Of a stretch of DNA of 42,211 bases, positions 9,630 to 18,318 are shown in pieces (within the stretch, counting starts at the first letter, position 1; each line of letters starts with the position of its first letter). The position numbers and the translations under genes were made by a program. Origin of the DNA: a virus; the IMG/VR virus record IMGVR_UViG_3300028843_000067, positions 1 through 42,211 of that record; one strand, given 5' to 3'. The notes beneath the pieces were generated by a model. The model saw only the letters and a program-made list of their open reading frames with translations. It did no database searches and was not told the DNA's origin.

Positions 9630-10220
9630 TTAGTCAAATTGCGTAAACAGTCTACGCGATTTCTCCTGTTGTGAACGTTTCAGTCGTTCTCTCGACCCTT
9701 GTAAGCTATCCGCTGCCGTAGCTTCCTGAATCATGTCGCCAAACAATTGTAACAAGTCCGCCATGAGAGTTCTACTTTCCGTAAGAGGAACGCATATTTT
9801 CGCAGCTATATGAGCGCCCAAGGCTTCTGTAAATAGAGCTGAAAACTTGTTAGTGTTCTTTTGGTTAAATGTGTATTTAATATCAAGTTCAGACTCGTCA
9901 CTTAATATTTGGCTATCTTCAACCACATAAATAATGTCTTTGTTTCTTGAAGTCTCAACAGAATTGACTCTTAAACAGTCAGCTGGTAAGGCAAACAGGT
10001 ATCGGAATCCAAAAGAAGGCGTCTCAACAAGGTGGTTAAGACGCGCTCTCTTTTGAGCAAAGGTCCACTCTCTAGACTCTAACGTAGCCTTGCGCGAAGC
10101 ATCGTAGTTAGCCCTACAGAGAATTGCTTCCGTAGAATCATCATCATCAAGAGATGTCAATCGGTTCCCAGCTACCCAACTGATAGCTATGTTACAAATT
10201 TCTGTAGCGCTAGTGGCCAT
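9630..10220 (-). CDS. Tail tubular protein A-like (adaptor, T7 gp11-like)
   Basis: 196 residues. Features shared with the gp11 family are an N-terminal helix containing EICNIAISWVAGNRL, then CRANYDASRKATLESREWTFAQKRA (the L...W.FA..R motif), then FGFRYLFALPADCLRV. The protein joins portal to nozzle. The ATG has a good ribosome site (AAGGA) about 7 nt upstream. The order gp11-like, gp12-like, gp13-like, gp14-like is that of T7. Confidence 0.85.
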   Translation of the reverse strand: MATSATEICNIAISWVAGNRLTSLDDDDSTEAILCRANYDASRKATLESREWTFAQKRARLNHLVETPSFGFRYLFALPADCLRVNSVETSRNKDIIYVVEDSQILSDESELDIKYTFNQKNTNKFSALFTEALGAHIAAKICVPLTESRTLMADLLQLFGDMIQEATAADSLQGSRERLKRSQQEKSRRLFTQFD

Positions 10221-10229
10221 CGTAGTTCC

Positions 10230-10505
10230 TTATGCTTTTACTGTTACTGTAGCTTTAGTAGACTTAACTTTCTTCGCTGCCTTAGCTAGAACTTCTGCTG
10301 CTTCTTCCTGCTCTTTTTCATGAGCTATCTTAGCCTTTGCAATGCTCAAATGATCCTGTTTAGCTTTTTCTACTAAGGTAGGCGAGAACTTCTTAAGCGC
10401 AGGGATAGTAACACCTAAGTACTTTGAACATTCTTTCAAAGAAACATCCTGTTCAAGAAATTTGTGGAACTTTGCAATTTCGCGTTTACTCATCGTGGTT
10501 TTCAT
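10230..10505 (-). CDS. Small charged protein, possibly helix-turn-helix
   Basis: 91 residues. The first half (SKREIAKFHKFLEQDVSLKECSKYLGVTIPALKKF) looks like a helix-turn-helix with the LKECSKYLGVTIPALKKF element. The second half is a Lys/Ala-rich helix ending in a basic tail. A GGAG site lies 6 nt before the ATG. It sits between the fibre genes and the tail adaptor. It may be a small virion or regulatory protein. I do not recognise a family. Confidence 0.55.
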   Translation of the reverse strand: MKTTMSKREIAKFHKFLEQDVSLKECSKYLGVTIPALKKFSPTLVEKAKQDHLSIAKAKIAHEKEQEEAAEVLAKAAKKVKSTKATVTVKA

Positions 10506-10514
10506 ATCGTACTC

Positions 10515-10994
10515 CTATATAATTTGATTATTAAATACAAACAGATGGTTGAATAAAAACATGCCAGGAGGCAATAACCCTGTAGTGCCAAAAGAAACCT
10601 GCCAACCACCAGGTACCCTTTCTATAAAGAACTGAGCAACAACGTATAACTTTTCTAAAGTCTCTTCGTTTATATCCACATTTGGATAATCAAACGGTTT
10701 GGCAAAATAGACATCTCCAAATGCAGATTGTCCATCAAAGTTATTTGACACTGCCATTAACCACGTTGAAGAATTTACACACTGGCCTATAATATCAGGA
10801 GGAGCCGGACTAGGGCCAGGCAGAGTATCTGCATTTGCGTCAATATATGTATAGAAGAAGAATACAAGAGTTTCTCCACGTGTGTGCAAAGAAATACCTT
10901 CTCCTTGGCGAGTTAACGGATCTCCCCATACACCGGCTTCATCGGCAAAGGTTAAAGAACTTAATAATAGCAATAAAAACATAAAATATTTCAT
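10515..10994 (-). CDS. Secreted or periplasmic protein with signal peptide, unknown function
   Basis: 159 residues. Residues 1-17 (MKYFMFLLLLLSSLTFA, cleavage before DEAG) form a textbook Sec signal peptide: one Lys, a hydrophobic Leu-rich core and an A at the end. The mature part is beta-rich with aromatic residues (TLVFFFYTYIDANADTLPG, YVVAQFFIERVPGGWQVSF) and a single Cys. A ribosome site AGGAGA is 6 nt before ATG. A late-expressed phage protein exported to the envelope could act in lysis, superinfection exclusion or receptor masking. None of these is shown by the sequence. Confidence 0.65.
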   Translation of the reverse strand: MKYFMFLLLLLSSLTFADEAGVWGDPLTRQGEGISLHTRGETLVFFFYTYIDANADTLPGPSPAPPDIIGQCVNSSTWLMAVSNNFDGQSAFGDVYFAKPFDYPNVDINEETLEKLYVVAQFFIERVPGGWQVSFGTTGLLPPGMFLFNHLFVFNNQII

Positions 10995-11003
10995 GGCGGT
11001 CTC

Positions 11004-12464
11004 CTATGGTAAATCTGTTTGTGGGTAATACTGTACAGAAATGTCGTTAGCAAATCTGAATATTAATCTGCACGAAGCTCCTGCAGGAAGTTCAAATGTA
11101 GTTACGCCAGAGATGGCTCCGACTACAAATTGCTGTGGGGATGTTGAAGCAATTGTTAGCGTTTGTGTTGGTTCATTAGAACCGTTGTGTATCTCTATAG
11201 TTTGTATTGGATCTTCTACGCCAAGAGGAACCGTATACGTTTTTGGAGAGGCTAAGAAATTTACTACATATTTATTTCCCCATTCCAACGTAGTGTCGGC
11301 ATCTGGACCTCTTATCCAATGAGCTTCTAATGGAACACCATCCATACTGTACTTAGTACCTAATGCATTCGGACCATTCTCCTGTACATCGAATACAGTG
11401 ACTAATGCGTCCGAACCATTTGGTGTTAATCTAAACGTGAACTTACAGCCATTTGCAGTTTCCGTCCAAACCTCTGTAGGGGAGACTTGAAGTATTCCCT
11501 TAGACCCGGTCCAATCGACTCCGTTCCAGCCTCTAAAAGAAAATGCACCAAGATTTTGGCCGAGAGGTAAAACAACAGGAGCCGCTTTAGTGCCATCACA
11601 CGACTCACTTACGTATTGAGAACGGGATCCATAAGAGCGCAGACGAACTTGGCTGTTAGTGCCTTCTGTTTCATATAACGCAAAGTTTATAGACCATAAT
11701 AAATTATCGGAACCGAGTGATACTCCGTTACCAGGGTCTGTTGATACTGCAGTAGGACCTGGAGGACCGGCCGCCCCATCCGCTCCATCCGCTCCATTAG
11801 TGCCATCGTCACCTGAAAGACCTTGTGGGCCATCTGGACCTTCTGGACCTTCTGGACCATCTGGACCTGCAGGACCTGTGACCCCTGCCGGGCCAACTAC
11901 AGAGGTCCCTGGCATTGGCCATGCTCCTCCAGATTTTGGTCCAAATATGAAGTCAGTAGCCGTGTTAATAAAGAAGTCACCGTCTATGCCGTCTCCCGCA
12001 ACAGGGTCTACAATTCCATTTAACACCGTAGCACCTGGCGTTCCAGCTGGCCCTGTAGGACCATCGGCTCCCGTAAGACCGGTATCACCTTGAATACCTT
12101 GTGGGCCTTCTGGACCATCAGGTCCTATGGGGCCAGGTATTACACTATCGGCACCATCCGCTCCATCTAAGCCAGGAATACCTTGGTCACCTTGTGGCCC
12201 TGTATCCCCTACTGGACCTACCTCTCCTTGGATACCTTGTGGTCCAGGTACTACACTATCGGCACCATCAGGACCTGCGGGACCTGTAGGTCCTTCGGGT
12301 CCTGCGGAGCCAGTTGCACCCGCGGGACCTTCAGGCCCTTCAGGCCCTACAAGAAGATTAGTATCAATGTGCATATCAGAACCGGGCCCTACTCCTCTCT
12401 TAATAGGAGTAACATCTCCGGCTTCAATCGATGTAGCTAATGGGGTATCTGTAAGCAAAGGCAT
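11004..12464 (-). CDS. Collagen-like fibre protein
   Basis: 486 residues. Two collagen-like blocks of Gly-X-Y triplets rich in GPE, GPA, GPQ and GAD occupy about residues 36-145 and 190-240. They are separated by a short globular piece ([27 protein letters not shown]), a linker seen between collagen blocks in bacterial and phage fibres. The C-terminal ~240 residues are beta-rich and form the head domain. The product should be a trimeric rod, either a capsid or tail side fibre. The collagen coding contains internal near-repeats (for example the segments around 12130 and 12245). ATG directly follows the preceding TAA. Confidence 0.8.
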   Translation of the reverse strand: MPLLTDTPLATSIEAGDVTPIKRGVGPGSDMHIDTNLLVGPEGPEGPAGATGSAGPEGPTGPAGPDGADSVVPGPQGIQGEVGPVGDTGPQGDQGIPGLDGADGADSVIPGPIGPDGPEGPQGIQGDTGLTGADGPTGPAGTPGATVLNGIVDPVAGDGIDGDFFINTATDFIFGPKSGGAWPMPGTSVVGPAGVTGPAGPDGPEGPEGPDGPQGLSGDDGTNGADGADGAAGPPGPTAVSTDPGNGVSLGSDNLLWSINFALYETEGTNSQVRLRSYGSRSQYVSESCDGTKAAPVVLPLGQNLGAFSFRGWNGVDWTGSKGILQVSPTEVWTETANGCKFTFRLTPNGSDALVTVFDVQENGPNALGTKYSMDGVPLEAHWIRGPDADTTLEWGNKYVVNFLASPKTYTVPLGVEDPIQTIEIHNGSNEPTQTLTIASTSPQQFVVGAISGVTTFELPAGASCRLIFRFANDISVQYYPQTDLP

Positions 12465-12845
12465 TTAAATCACCGGTAGTTGTAATTGGTAGTCACCAAA
12501 AGAATCAAATTGATAATTCTCAATTGTTCCTCCTGGCATTTCAAATTCGTATATAACTCTGGGCACTGGCTCAAATCCTGTCAATTCTTTCCAAAATAAG
12601 TACCACATGTCGTCAGTAGCACCTGTAAACCCTTGTGATAAAAGATACTCATATGTAGTATCATTAACATGTCCTGTCAGACCATGTTCTTTTTCTAAGT
12701 ACTCAGACCACAGATCATTTATCTGCCTATTATCAGGATCACCTGGTATTCCTAATAACACTGTTTCGTATTCACCGTCATCGATTGTAGTAGACTTCGC
12801 CAATACAATCTTGAGTGTTTCTAATTTGTAGTCATTTACATGCAT
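12465..12845 (-). CDS. Small structural-region protein, MHVND family, paralogue of the gene at 13430
   Basis: 126 residues. It opens MHVNDYKLETLKIVL and later has INDLWSEYLEKEHGLTGHVND and DDMWYLFWKELTG. The same plan (MHVND, then short units with W-x-x-[YF] and GH[VI]xD) is seen in the gene at 13430, so the two are paralogues flanking the gene at 12845. The C-terminal ~35 residues are beta-rich and differ. The unit structure suggests a short repeat domain capping a fibre or capsid protein. The start overlaps the preceding stop in TAATG. Confidence 0.6.
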   Translation of the reverse strand: MHVNDYKLETLKIVLAKSTTIDDGEYETVLLGIPGDPDNRQINDLWSEYLEKEHGLTGHVNDTTYEYLLSQGFTGATDDMWYLFWKELTGFEPVPRVIYEFEMPGGTIENYQFDSFGDYQLQLPVI

Positions 12846-13426
12846 TATGCAACACCGATCACAGTAACAGTACCTGAAGATCCCATATATTTAAGAGCAC
12901 CGGCTTCAACATACATGAATCCTCTTCCTACAGGTGGAGTAACAGGTGCCGTAGCAATATCAGGAATCGAAACGTAAGCCCCCGTGGCCCCATTCAAGTC
13001 GCTTTCAACCCTTAAACCTTCTTTACCTAAGGCTATTAACAGCACCTGGCCCTCTCCTGAGCGACCTAACCCTGTTGTTTTGTCGTTACTCCACGAATAC
13101 GTAGGAGCGTCTGTAGACACAGCGCTAGTTCTATTAATATGGCATGAATCTACAAACGGGCCAATTTGTACCCCGCCGTTAGAGAAAAAGGTGTTTTCTC
13201 CAAAAAACGAAATGTTAGCCCCAGAAGATTGTATACCTTTTACAGCGTCAGGGCCAAATAACAAAGTGCCGTTAGCTTCTAATCTAAGCATTGAAACAGA
13301 GTCGACTTGCAAGTTTAACAAGAGAGACCCTTCTGAAGAGGCTGTGTTAGTAACGTTCATTTTAATAGCATCAAAATGCGTTAAAATATTGTCCCATAAA
13401 TCTGTTAAATTGTAAATTTCTGCCAT
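12845..13426 (-). CDS. Fibre- or head-decoration-like protein, unknown function
   Basis: 193 residues, Gly/Ser/Thr-rich and mostly predicted beta. The N-terminus (MAEIYNLTDLWDNILTHFDAIKMNVTN) could be an attachment helix. The rest (LLLNLQVDSVSMLRLEANGTLLFGPDAVKG, and a C-terminal GRGFMYVEAGALKYMGSSGTVTVIG) looks like the repetitive shafts found in phage fibre and tail-spike tips. It lies between the two MHVND paralogues and just upstream of the collagen-like fibre. No family is recognised. Confidence 0.55.
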   Translation of the reverse strand: MAEIYNLTDLWDNILTHFDAIKMNVTNTASSEGSLLLNLQVDSVSMLRLEANGTLLFGPDAVKGIQSSGANISFFGENTFFSNGGVQIGPFVDSCHINRTSAVSTDAPTYSWSNDKTTGLGRSGEGQVLLIALGKEGLRVESDLNGATGAYVSIPDIATAPVTPPVGRGFMYVEAGALKYMGSSGTVTVIGVA

Positions 13427-13429
13427 GAG

Positions 13430-13747
13430 TTATCTCGCTAAAATGTTTTCAGAGTTTCTATCAGTTATAAAAATGCCAAACCTATCTTCAATTGGGTTAT
13501 CAACAGGAGGAGTACCACCACCGCCGCCGGCTAACCAGTATTGGTACCACTGATCGTTGATATGGCCTGTGTAACCAAGAGAAGACAGCCATTCAGATGG
13601 TCCTGCAAAGCCTGCCTTGTAAGCTAAGTCATTAAAGCTCTCAGCTCCTTGTGTTTCAAGCCAAGCTCCTTCTAAATCAGAAACATGCCCCTCTGTCAAC
13701 CCTAATAAGGTTAACAGAGCGGCGTGCTTAAGGTCATTAACATGCAT
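13430..13747 (-). CDS. Small structural-region protein, MHVND family
   Basis: 105 residues. It contains MHVNDLKHAALLTLLGLTEG, HVSDLEGAWLETQG and GHINDQWYQYWLAGG, each a copy of a short motif with D-x-x-x-x-W. A glycine run follows, then a short C-terminal tail. It is a paralogue of the gene at 12465. TAATG overlap with the upstream gene implies coupled translation. The function is unknown. The small repeated units suggest a protein-binding module on the virion. Confidence 0.6.
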   Translation of the reverse strand: MHVNDLKHAALLTLLGLTEGHVSDLEGAWLETQGAESFNDLAYKAGFAGPSEWLSSLGYTGHINDQWYQYWLAGGGGGTPPVDNPIEDRFGIFITDRNSENILAR

Positions 13748-14505
13748 TAACTAGCAACCCAAGTTTGTTGGAACTCATCATGAGATGCTATATCAATTAC
13801 AGAGTTAATAAACATACGTCCTGCATAATCATAAACCTTGTAATAAGGTTTCCATGATGTAGGTGTATTGCGAGTAAGTGCATCAATCAAATCAGCTTCT
13901 GTGGCAAATGTTCCTTGTACCGTATGGGCTTCCATAGGCACCGCATCAAACCGAAGTGGCTGAATAGTGTATGTACCGGATTCGCCGGGGCTGTAACCAG
14001 AAGCCGTAGGAATTATTTCAAACGCCGTATTTGGCGGTAAAACATTATCCCACGGAGCCGCACCATCGTACTTAAAGATGCCACTTTCTTTGGCAAAGTC
14101 TATGAGTCGCACGAAAAATGCCTCGTATATGATAGTCATATCCGGGGCTCCTTCCACAATAGAGACTCTTAAGTCAGGGCCAATACCAATAGCAATATGA
14201 TCGTCTACCAATACATCGCCAGAGTTTATAGATGTCCTTCGTAAAGTAGTAGTAGCATTACCAATAGGAACGCCTGAATATAGCGTGCCTGCAGGAAAAA
14301 TCCTATCTGACCAATAGTTACGATCGCGTATACCCTTGAGTAGAAACTTAAAAGCAGTGAAAATCTCTACTTGCCTATACAAGTCCACACCATCTGTGAT
14401 GAATAGATTCAAACCTTTAGAAGGCACAGGCGAAAGAATACTATCGTGTGTTGCACTCTGTTTAGAGTCATTAGCGTTTACGTTAATAGAAAATGTGTGT
14501 GCCAT
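13747..14505 (-). CDS. Structural protein following the major capsid gene, unknown
   Basis: 252 residues from ATG 14505, chosen over an upstream TTG at 14517 because GGAG lies 7 nt before this ATG. The product (MAHTFSINVNANDSKQSATH and so on) is mainly beta with few charged runs. It may be a head-decoration protein or an adhesin base, but no family is recognised. A hairpin (14519-14542) separates it from the capsid gene, so its expression can be set independently of the very abundant capsid message. Confidence 0.5.
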   Translation of the reverse strand: MAHTFSINVNANDSKQSATHDSILSPVPSKGLNLFITDGVDLYRQVEIFTAFKFLLKGIRDRNYWSDRIFPAGTLYSGVPIGNATTTLRRTSINSGDVLVDDHIAIGIGPDLRVSIVEGAPDMTIIYEAFFVRLIDFAKESGIFKYDGAAPWDNVLPPNTAFEIIPTASGYSPGESGTYTIQPLRFDAVPMEAHTVQGTFATEADLIDALTRNTPTSWKPYYKVYDYAGRMFINSVIDIASHDEFQQTWVAS

Positions 14506-14518
14506 ATTGTTCTCCAAA

Positions 14519-14542
14519 GGAGGCTTCCAAAAGGAAGCCTCC
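14519..14542 (-). terminator. Hairpin after the major capsid gene
   Basis: A perfect 10-bp stem (GGAGGCTTCC / GGAAGCCTCC) with a 4-nt loop lies 7 nt after the capsid stop. On the coding strand it is followed only by TTT, so it may act as a leaky terminator or as a 3' stabiliser, comparable in position to the terminator after T7 gene 10. Confidence 0.6.
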
Positions 14543-14549
14543 TATCCGA

Positions 14550-15413
14550 TTACAGGGTATCCGCAACGTGGATGAGCTGAACGTGTTCATCTTCAACACG
14601 GGTAGCACCCATTGTCCATTGGCTAAACACTTGCCACATGTAGCTCATAGAAGAGTTTTCACCGATCCGAGTAAATGTGTCTTGGTTAACAGCCAAAGCT
14701 GGACCTTTGCGAGTAAACGATAAGCAGTAAAGCTCACCGGCCGCGGGGGCTTCAAGCAGATTAGATACAATCCATTTGTAACCTAGCCAGTTAGGAACGA
14801 TACCATAGCGTTGTAAAGCCTGCACCTGTACATAATCAGACGATGTCTGCTCGGTCAGCTGCATGAGTTTACGAACCTGTGTAGGACCAACAACCATACA
14901 TTTTTCTTCGTCAGGCATGATTTCATCAGTCATGTACTGCTCTTGAGAAGCAGTGATCAAGTCAAAGCTAATAGGAGCGGTGCCATCACCGATGATCTGA
15001 CTTGCAGGAATCGGTACTGCTACGCCATCACCGTCTAACGCATCGCCAGAACAGGCTTGAATAATGAGCGCATCAACTTCACGCTGCATTGCCTGTGCTT
15101 GGTTATAAGCATAGTTGGATTCAGGGTTAACAAGCATTTGTACCTTGTCTTCGTGTTCAATCGTCATAGTGTGATTAAACGTTTTTGGTACTGCTACACG
15201 GCGTGACCAATCGTCATCAATGTAAGCAGTAGGGACCCGGCGTCCAATCTTCTCTGCGGCGTCAGTTTTACCTAAGCGCTCAAAGTTGTAAGCCTCACCA
15301 CCACTAGATACTTCATAAACATATGGGCGCAAGCGTGTACCAATCTGTTGGGCTAAATGCCGAACGTTATCTTCGTACTCTTCAATGAAGGCACTGTCAA
15401 TTGTAATTGCCAT
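14550..15413 (-). CDS. Major capsid protein
   Basis: 287 residues from ATG 15413 (MAITIDSAFIEEYED). A longer reading from GTG 15470 is less likely because AGGAG sits 8 nt before the ATG. The sequence has the look of podovirus HK97-fold capsid proteins: RRVPTAYIDDDWSRRVAVPKTFNHTMTIEHEDKVQMLVNPESNYA (the segment with a conserved D-D-W and the E-loop region), then CMVVGPTQVRKLMQL and a C-terminal SMSYMWQVFSQWTMGATRVEDEHV. It lies directly after the scaffold gene and before a hairpin, as expected for the most abundant protein. Confidence 0.85.
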   Translation of the reverse strand: MAITIDSAFIEEYEDNVRHLAQQIGTRLRPYVYEVSSGGEAYNFERLGKTDAAEKIGRRVPTAYIDDDWSRRVAVPKTFNHTMTIEHEDKVQMLVNPESNYAYNQAQAMQREVDALIIQACSGDALDGDGVAVPIPASQIIGDGTAPISFDLITASQEQYMTDEIMPDEEKCMVVGPTQVRKLMQLTEQTSSDYVQVQALQRYGIVPNWLGYKWIVSNLLEAPAAGELYCLSFTRKGPALAVNQDTFTRIGENSSMSYMWQVFSQWTMGATRVEDEHVQLIHVADTL

Positions 15414-15484
15414 TTTTAGTTCTCCTGGCGTTAAGTTAAAATTATGGCTTTTACGATACCCGCTTGCCACACGGACGTATTTGT

Positions 15485-15522
15485 GTAGGACTACGAGGGA
15501 CCCTTTCGGGATATCCTCCTAC
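15485..15522 (-). other. Stem-loop between scaffold and capsid genes
   Basis: GTAGGA (15485-15490) pairs with TCCTAC (15517-15522), and inside it CCC-TTTC-GGG forms a short stem. The structure starts at the scaffold stop codon. It could process or stabilise the capsid mRNA. No promoter-like sequence is obvious in the 105-bp gap before the capsid ATG. Confidence 0.45.
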
Positions 15523-16334
15523 TGGATGTTATTCGCAATCTTATAAAGATCCCGCATTTTAGCCCGAGCACCGTTGTGCCCAGGCTTGTTATGATCAAAG
15601 TAAGGATGCTCAGGGTTATTGCGAATTTCTGCAATCTTGGCTCTTGCATCGGCAGGTGTGTTGTCGATATTAGCCTGATCTCCTTGAGAACCAAATTCTT
15701 TTTGGCCACCTAATTGCTTAGCAATAGAGTGAAAAGACTTCAATTCAGCTGCAGAAAAGTTGGTTTCTTTACTTAACTGCGGAAAAAACATTTCAGCTAC
15801 TTTCTTAGCCTGATGAACTCTATCCTCAAAGGATAAACCCCATTCTTGTCTTAGCTCGCCTAACTTAGAAGTCTGGTCATTTTTGAGTGATTCCAAAGAA
15901 GAAGCCTCACGAGTTCTTAACTCTTGATCTAATTTCTTTAGCTGTGCTTTAGTAAGCCCCGTTTCAAGCGCTATTTTAGCAATGAACGACTTGCGCTCGT
16001 CATCTAACTCAGAACCTTCTACTTCTGCAAATTCGTACCCTGTTGCATCGTCTGGCGTGCCAAGAGCTTTGTATAGCGCTTTGCGTTCTTCTTCATTTTC
16101 AAGGTCTGGCCTTGGCATCAGACGTCCGTCTGAAAGCTCTACGGCTCTAGTAATAAACTTAGCTCTGTCTTCATCCCCAGCGTCTTCACTGGGAGCATAC
16201 AAACCAGTTCCTATTTTCTTACGCATGTTACCCAAACGATCCCAGACTACTTCTGGCGAATCTGAGTTCTTTACTTCATCCCAGTCCCTTACGGACTCTG
16301 GAAACGTTTCTAATTGTTCTTGACTAAGCGGCAT
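15519..16334 (-). CDS. Capsid assembly scaffolding protein
   Basis: 271 residues, acidic and helical, with the start MPLSQEQLETFPESVRDWDEV and a long charged coiled coil at about residues 105-190. The basic C-terminal region (EHPYFDHNKPGHNGARAKMRDLYKIANN) contains the YFD...N..HNGARAKM pattern common to podovirus scaffolds, where the C-terminus contacts the coat protein. It sits between portal-associated genes and the major capsid gene, the usual place. Confidence 0.85.
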   Translation of the reverse strand: MPLSQEQLETFPESVRDWDEVKNSDSPEVVWDRLGNMRKKIGTGLYAPSEDAGDEDRAKFITRAVELSDGRLMPRPDLENEEERKALYKALGTPDDATGYEFAEVEGSELDDERKSFIAKIALETGLTKAQLKKLDQELRTREASSLESLKNDQTSKLGELRQEWGLSFEDRVHQAKKVAEMFFPQLSKETNFSAAELKSFHSIAKQLGGQKEFGSQGDQANIDNTPADARAKIAEIRNNPEHPYFDHNKPGHNGARAKMRDLYKIANNIQ

Positions 16335-16335
16335 C

Positions 16336-16569
16336 TTAGACTTCCTCTATAGGTTGTGAAATATGAGACTTCATCTCCATGATCAAGTCTCGTTGTGCGA
16401 CGTTATACGTCATAATTAATTCATCGGAATTGAACAGCTGAATATCAACGAACAGTGTTTCCAAGAGAAGCATTAATTCCGCTCCTTCCGCCGATCCAAA
16501 TACATTGCGGCAAAGTGTGTTAAAGCGCTCCTGTCTTTTTATTAGTTTTTGTATCTGTTCGTTCATCAT
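16336..16569 (-). CDS. Small helical protein between portal and scaffold, unknown
   Basis: 77 residues, mostly alpha-helical and acidic at the C-terminal end (MMNEQIQKLIKRQERFNTLC at the start). ATG 16569 overlaps the portal TGA. A second ATG follows at once. It ends one base before the scaffold ATG. The position suggests a small head-assembly accessory, but no family is recognised. Confidence 0.55.
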   Translation of the reverse strand: MMNEQIQKLIKRQERFNTLCRNVFGSAEGAELMLLLETLFVDIQLFNSDELIMTYNVAQRDLIMEMKSHISQPIEEV

Positions 16570-18236
16570 TGAGCTCCTTGTACCGCAGCCTGTTGAGCCG
16601 CTTGGCCCTTACCCTGAGCCTCCATCGCTTCGCCGCCCGCGCGTTGGCTTTCAATTGCTTGTGCTTCTTGTGCTTTCTTAGCGTCCTCAGCTTTTTGTTT
16701 CTTAACCTCATCTTTGCCATTGATGACTTTTTCAGGGATATTTTTAAGTCTTGCCACCAACCTACCAAGTTCATCGTCGTTCACCACATATCTAAGGTCA
16801 GGATACATCTGACTGAGTTCACCCATTTGACCAGCCCATCCTAGAACCTCATTTGCAAGTTGAGCTTTCTGAGCTGTAGCCATAGAACCTACGTACTCTA
16901 TGTTAATCTTCGGATCTAATTCTTCTAAACCAGCAGGTTTCTCTTTGAGCCTACCGGCTCTAAATTCTATATCGAATACAGTCTGAATTACACGATCTAA
17001 CCAATCAACCTTAAGCCGAGATAAAGTTGGGCCGAGAAGTCTTTGCATTAACTCGTATCTTACTTGAACCTCGGTCGCTGTCATAGCTGGGGATTCTTTC
17101 AATTCAAGCTGATCAGTGCGAAACGCTTGTTTAATCGACCGTTGAAGGAGTGCGAGCTCTTCTGCCGATACTTGAAAGTTTGCCCGAGATTCATACGGTT
17201 TGAGGTCGTCGATGTTCCGTAATACAGTTAATCCTCTCGGCCCAAGATCTAAATTAGACATTAAGCCTCGTTCAGTAGTGACATTCGCCGGGTCGATAGC
17301 TTTTTCAATTGCCCGAGTTCGCATCAACCGGTGCTGATTAAGCTGTCTTATATCACCAAGTGCTATGTGACCCGGTCCATGTCCCCATTGAGAACCGGAA
17401 ACTTTACGCCAACGCACTGAATATACAGGCATTTCGTAATAGCCGCCCTCTTTACCGACTCTCTCTTCTGACTGGTGTAAAAAGTATGTATGACCCCAAG
17501 GACGCTCAGTAGGGCTAAGAGGCTTTGAGGTATCAGCTTCTTCATCCAAATTTCTTGGATAAATTGCAAAAATGACATCAATGCGAGTATCTTGAGCCTC
17601 ATCATTGTCATACTTCTTTTGGACCAGTTCTGGTACATTATCGTACCCAAACTTACTCACTATCTTAACCGGTGTCCATTGCAGTTTTCTGAAGAAATAG
17701 TGAGGCATTCCTCTGTAATCTTCTTCAAATACCGCCTCTTTAATCGGAATCATTGTGAAAGAGAGCTCTTCTTCCTCTAAACCTTCAGTTTCACTAATCA
17801 TAAACGCATGGCCAAAGCCGGTTAGATCAATGAACAATTCATCAGCTTCCAAGGAGAAGTTGCTGTCCTTAAGTGCATCATAAATTCTGCGTGCGCTATC
17901 AGCAAGCCAATTGCTGTTCTCTTCGTTATCCTGTATCTCAGCATCGTCAAATACGAGATCAAACCACTGCAGAGAAGGCAGAATCGCGCCGTGCATAGAA
18001 GCGCTTAGCGTCTGTGCCGCAATAACTGCAGTATCATCATAGTGGTTATATTTGTCCCACTCAACACTACCTTCACTCGTTTCTGACTGAAACATACGTC
18101 CACGGTAAGGCACTACAAAGCGCTCTAATTCGTTCCATACACCACGGACGACCTGACTATTCGTATAGGCCGCATCAAACCGTTTCTTCAGTTTGCGTAT
18201 TAGAGCATCATTTGTCGTTATACTACTAGGCACCAC
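16566..18236 (-). CDS. Portal protein (head-to-tail connector)
   Basis: 556 residues from a GTG start (two GTG codons, 18236 and 18233, are preceded by GAAAGG). The N-terminal region LIRKLKKRFDAAYTNSQVVRGVWNELERFVVPYRGRMF and the central DLTGFGHAFMISE, EAVFEEDYRGMPHYFFRKLQWT, PAMTATEVQVRYELMQRLLGPTLSRL are characteristic of the T7-like head-tail connector family. The Ala/Gln-rich tail is typical. The portal forms the dodecameric ring for DNA packaging. Confidence 0.9.
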   Translation of the reverse strand: MVPSSITTNDALIRKLKKRFDAAYTNSQVVRGVWNELERFVVPYRGRMFQSETSEGSVEWDKYNHYDDTAVIAAQTLSASMHGAILPSLQWFDLVFDDAEIQDNEENSNWLADSARRIYDALKDSNFSLEADELFIDLTGFGHAFMISETEGLEEEELSFTMIPIKEAVFEEDYRGMPHYFFRKLQWTPVKIVSKFGYDNVPELVQKKYDNDEAQDTRIDVIFAIYPRNLDEEADTSKPLSPTERPWGHTYFLHQSEERVGKEGGYYEMPVYSVRWRKVSGSQWGHGPGHIALGDIRQLNQHRLMRTRAIEKAIDPANVTTERGLMSNLDLGPRGLTVLRNIDDLKPYESRANFQVSAEELALLQRSIKQAFRTDQLELKESPAMTATEVQVRYELMQRLLGPTLSRLKVDWLDRVIQTVFDIEFRAGRLKEKPAGLEELDPKINIEYVGSMATAQKAQLANEVLGWAGQMGELSQMYPDLRYVVNDDELGRLVARLKNIPEKVINGKDEVKKQKAEDAKKAQEAQAIESQRAGGEAMEAQGKGQAAQQAAVQGAQ

Positions 18237-18318
18237 GTTTTACCTTTCTTGAGTTGCGCTTTGTTTTACGCTTAGACACTTTCTTCTTCATTTTCTTCTT
18301 GTGCATCGGCATTTTCAT
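18226..18318 (-). CDS. Very small, highly basic protein between large terminase and portal
   Basis: 30 residues, of which more than half are Lys or Arg (begins MKMPMHKKKMKKKVSKRKTK). ATG 18318 overlaps the terminase stop in TAATG, and its TAG overlaps the portal start region, so it fits the coupled gene chain exactly. Without it there would be an 80-base gap in an otherwise gapless operon. The composition suggests a nucleic-acid-binding or capsid-interior peptide. The function is unknown. Confidence 0.6.
   Translation of the reverse strand: MKMPMHKKKMKKKVSKRKTKRNSRKVKRGA

Noticed and set aside
11659-12468. Several plus-strand open frames opposite the collagen-like gene
   Set aside because: They are complements of Gly-Pro repeats; no ribosome sites and no independent motifs.
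14506-14517. Upstream TTG start for the gene at 13747
   Set aside because: It lies within the ribosome site of the ATG at 14505.
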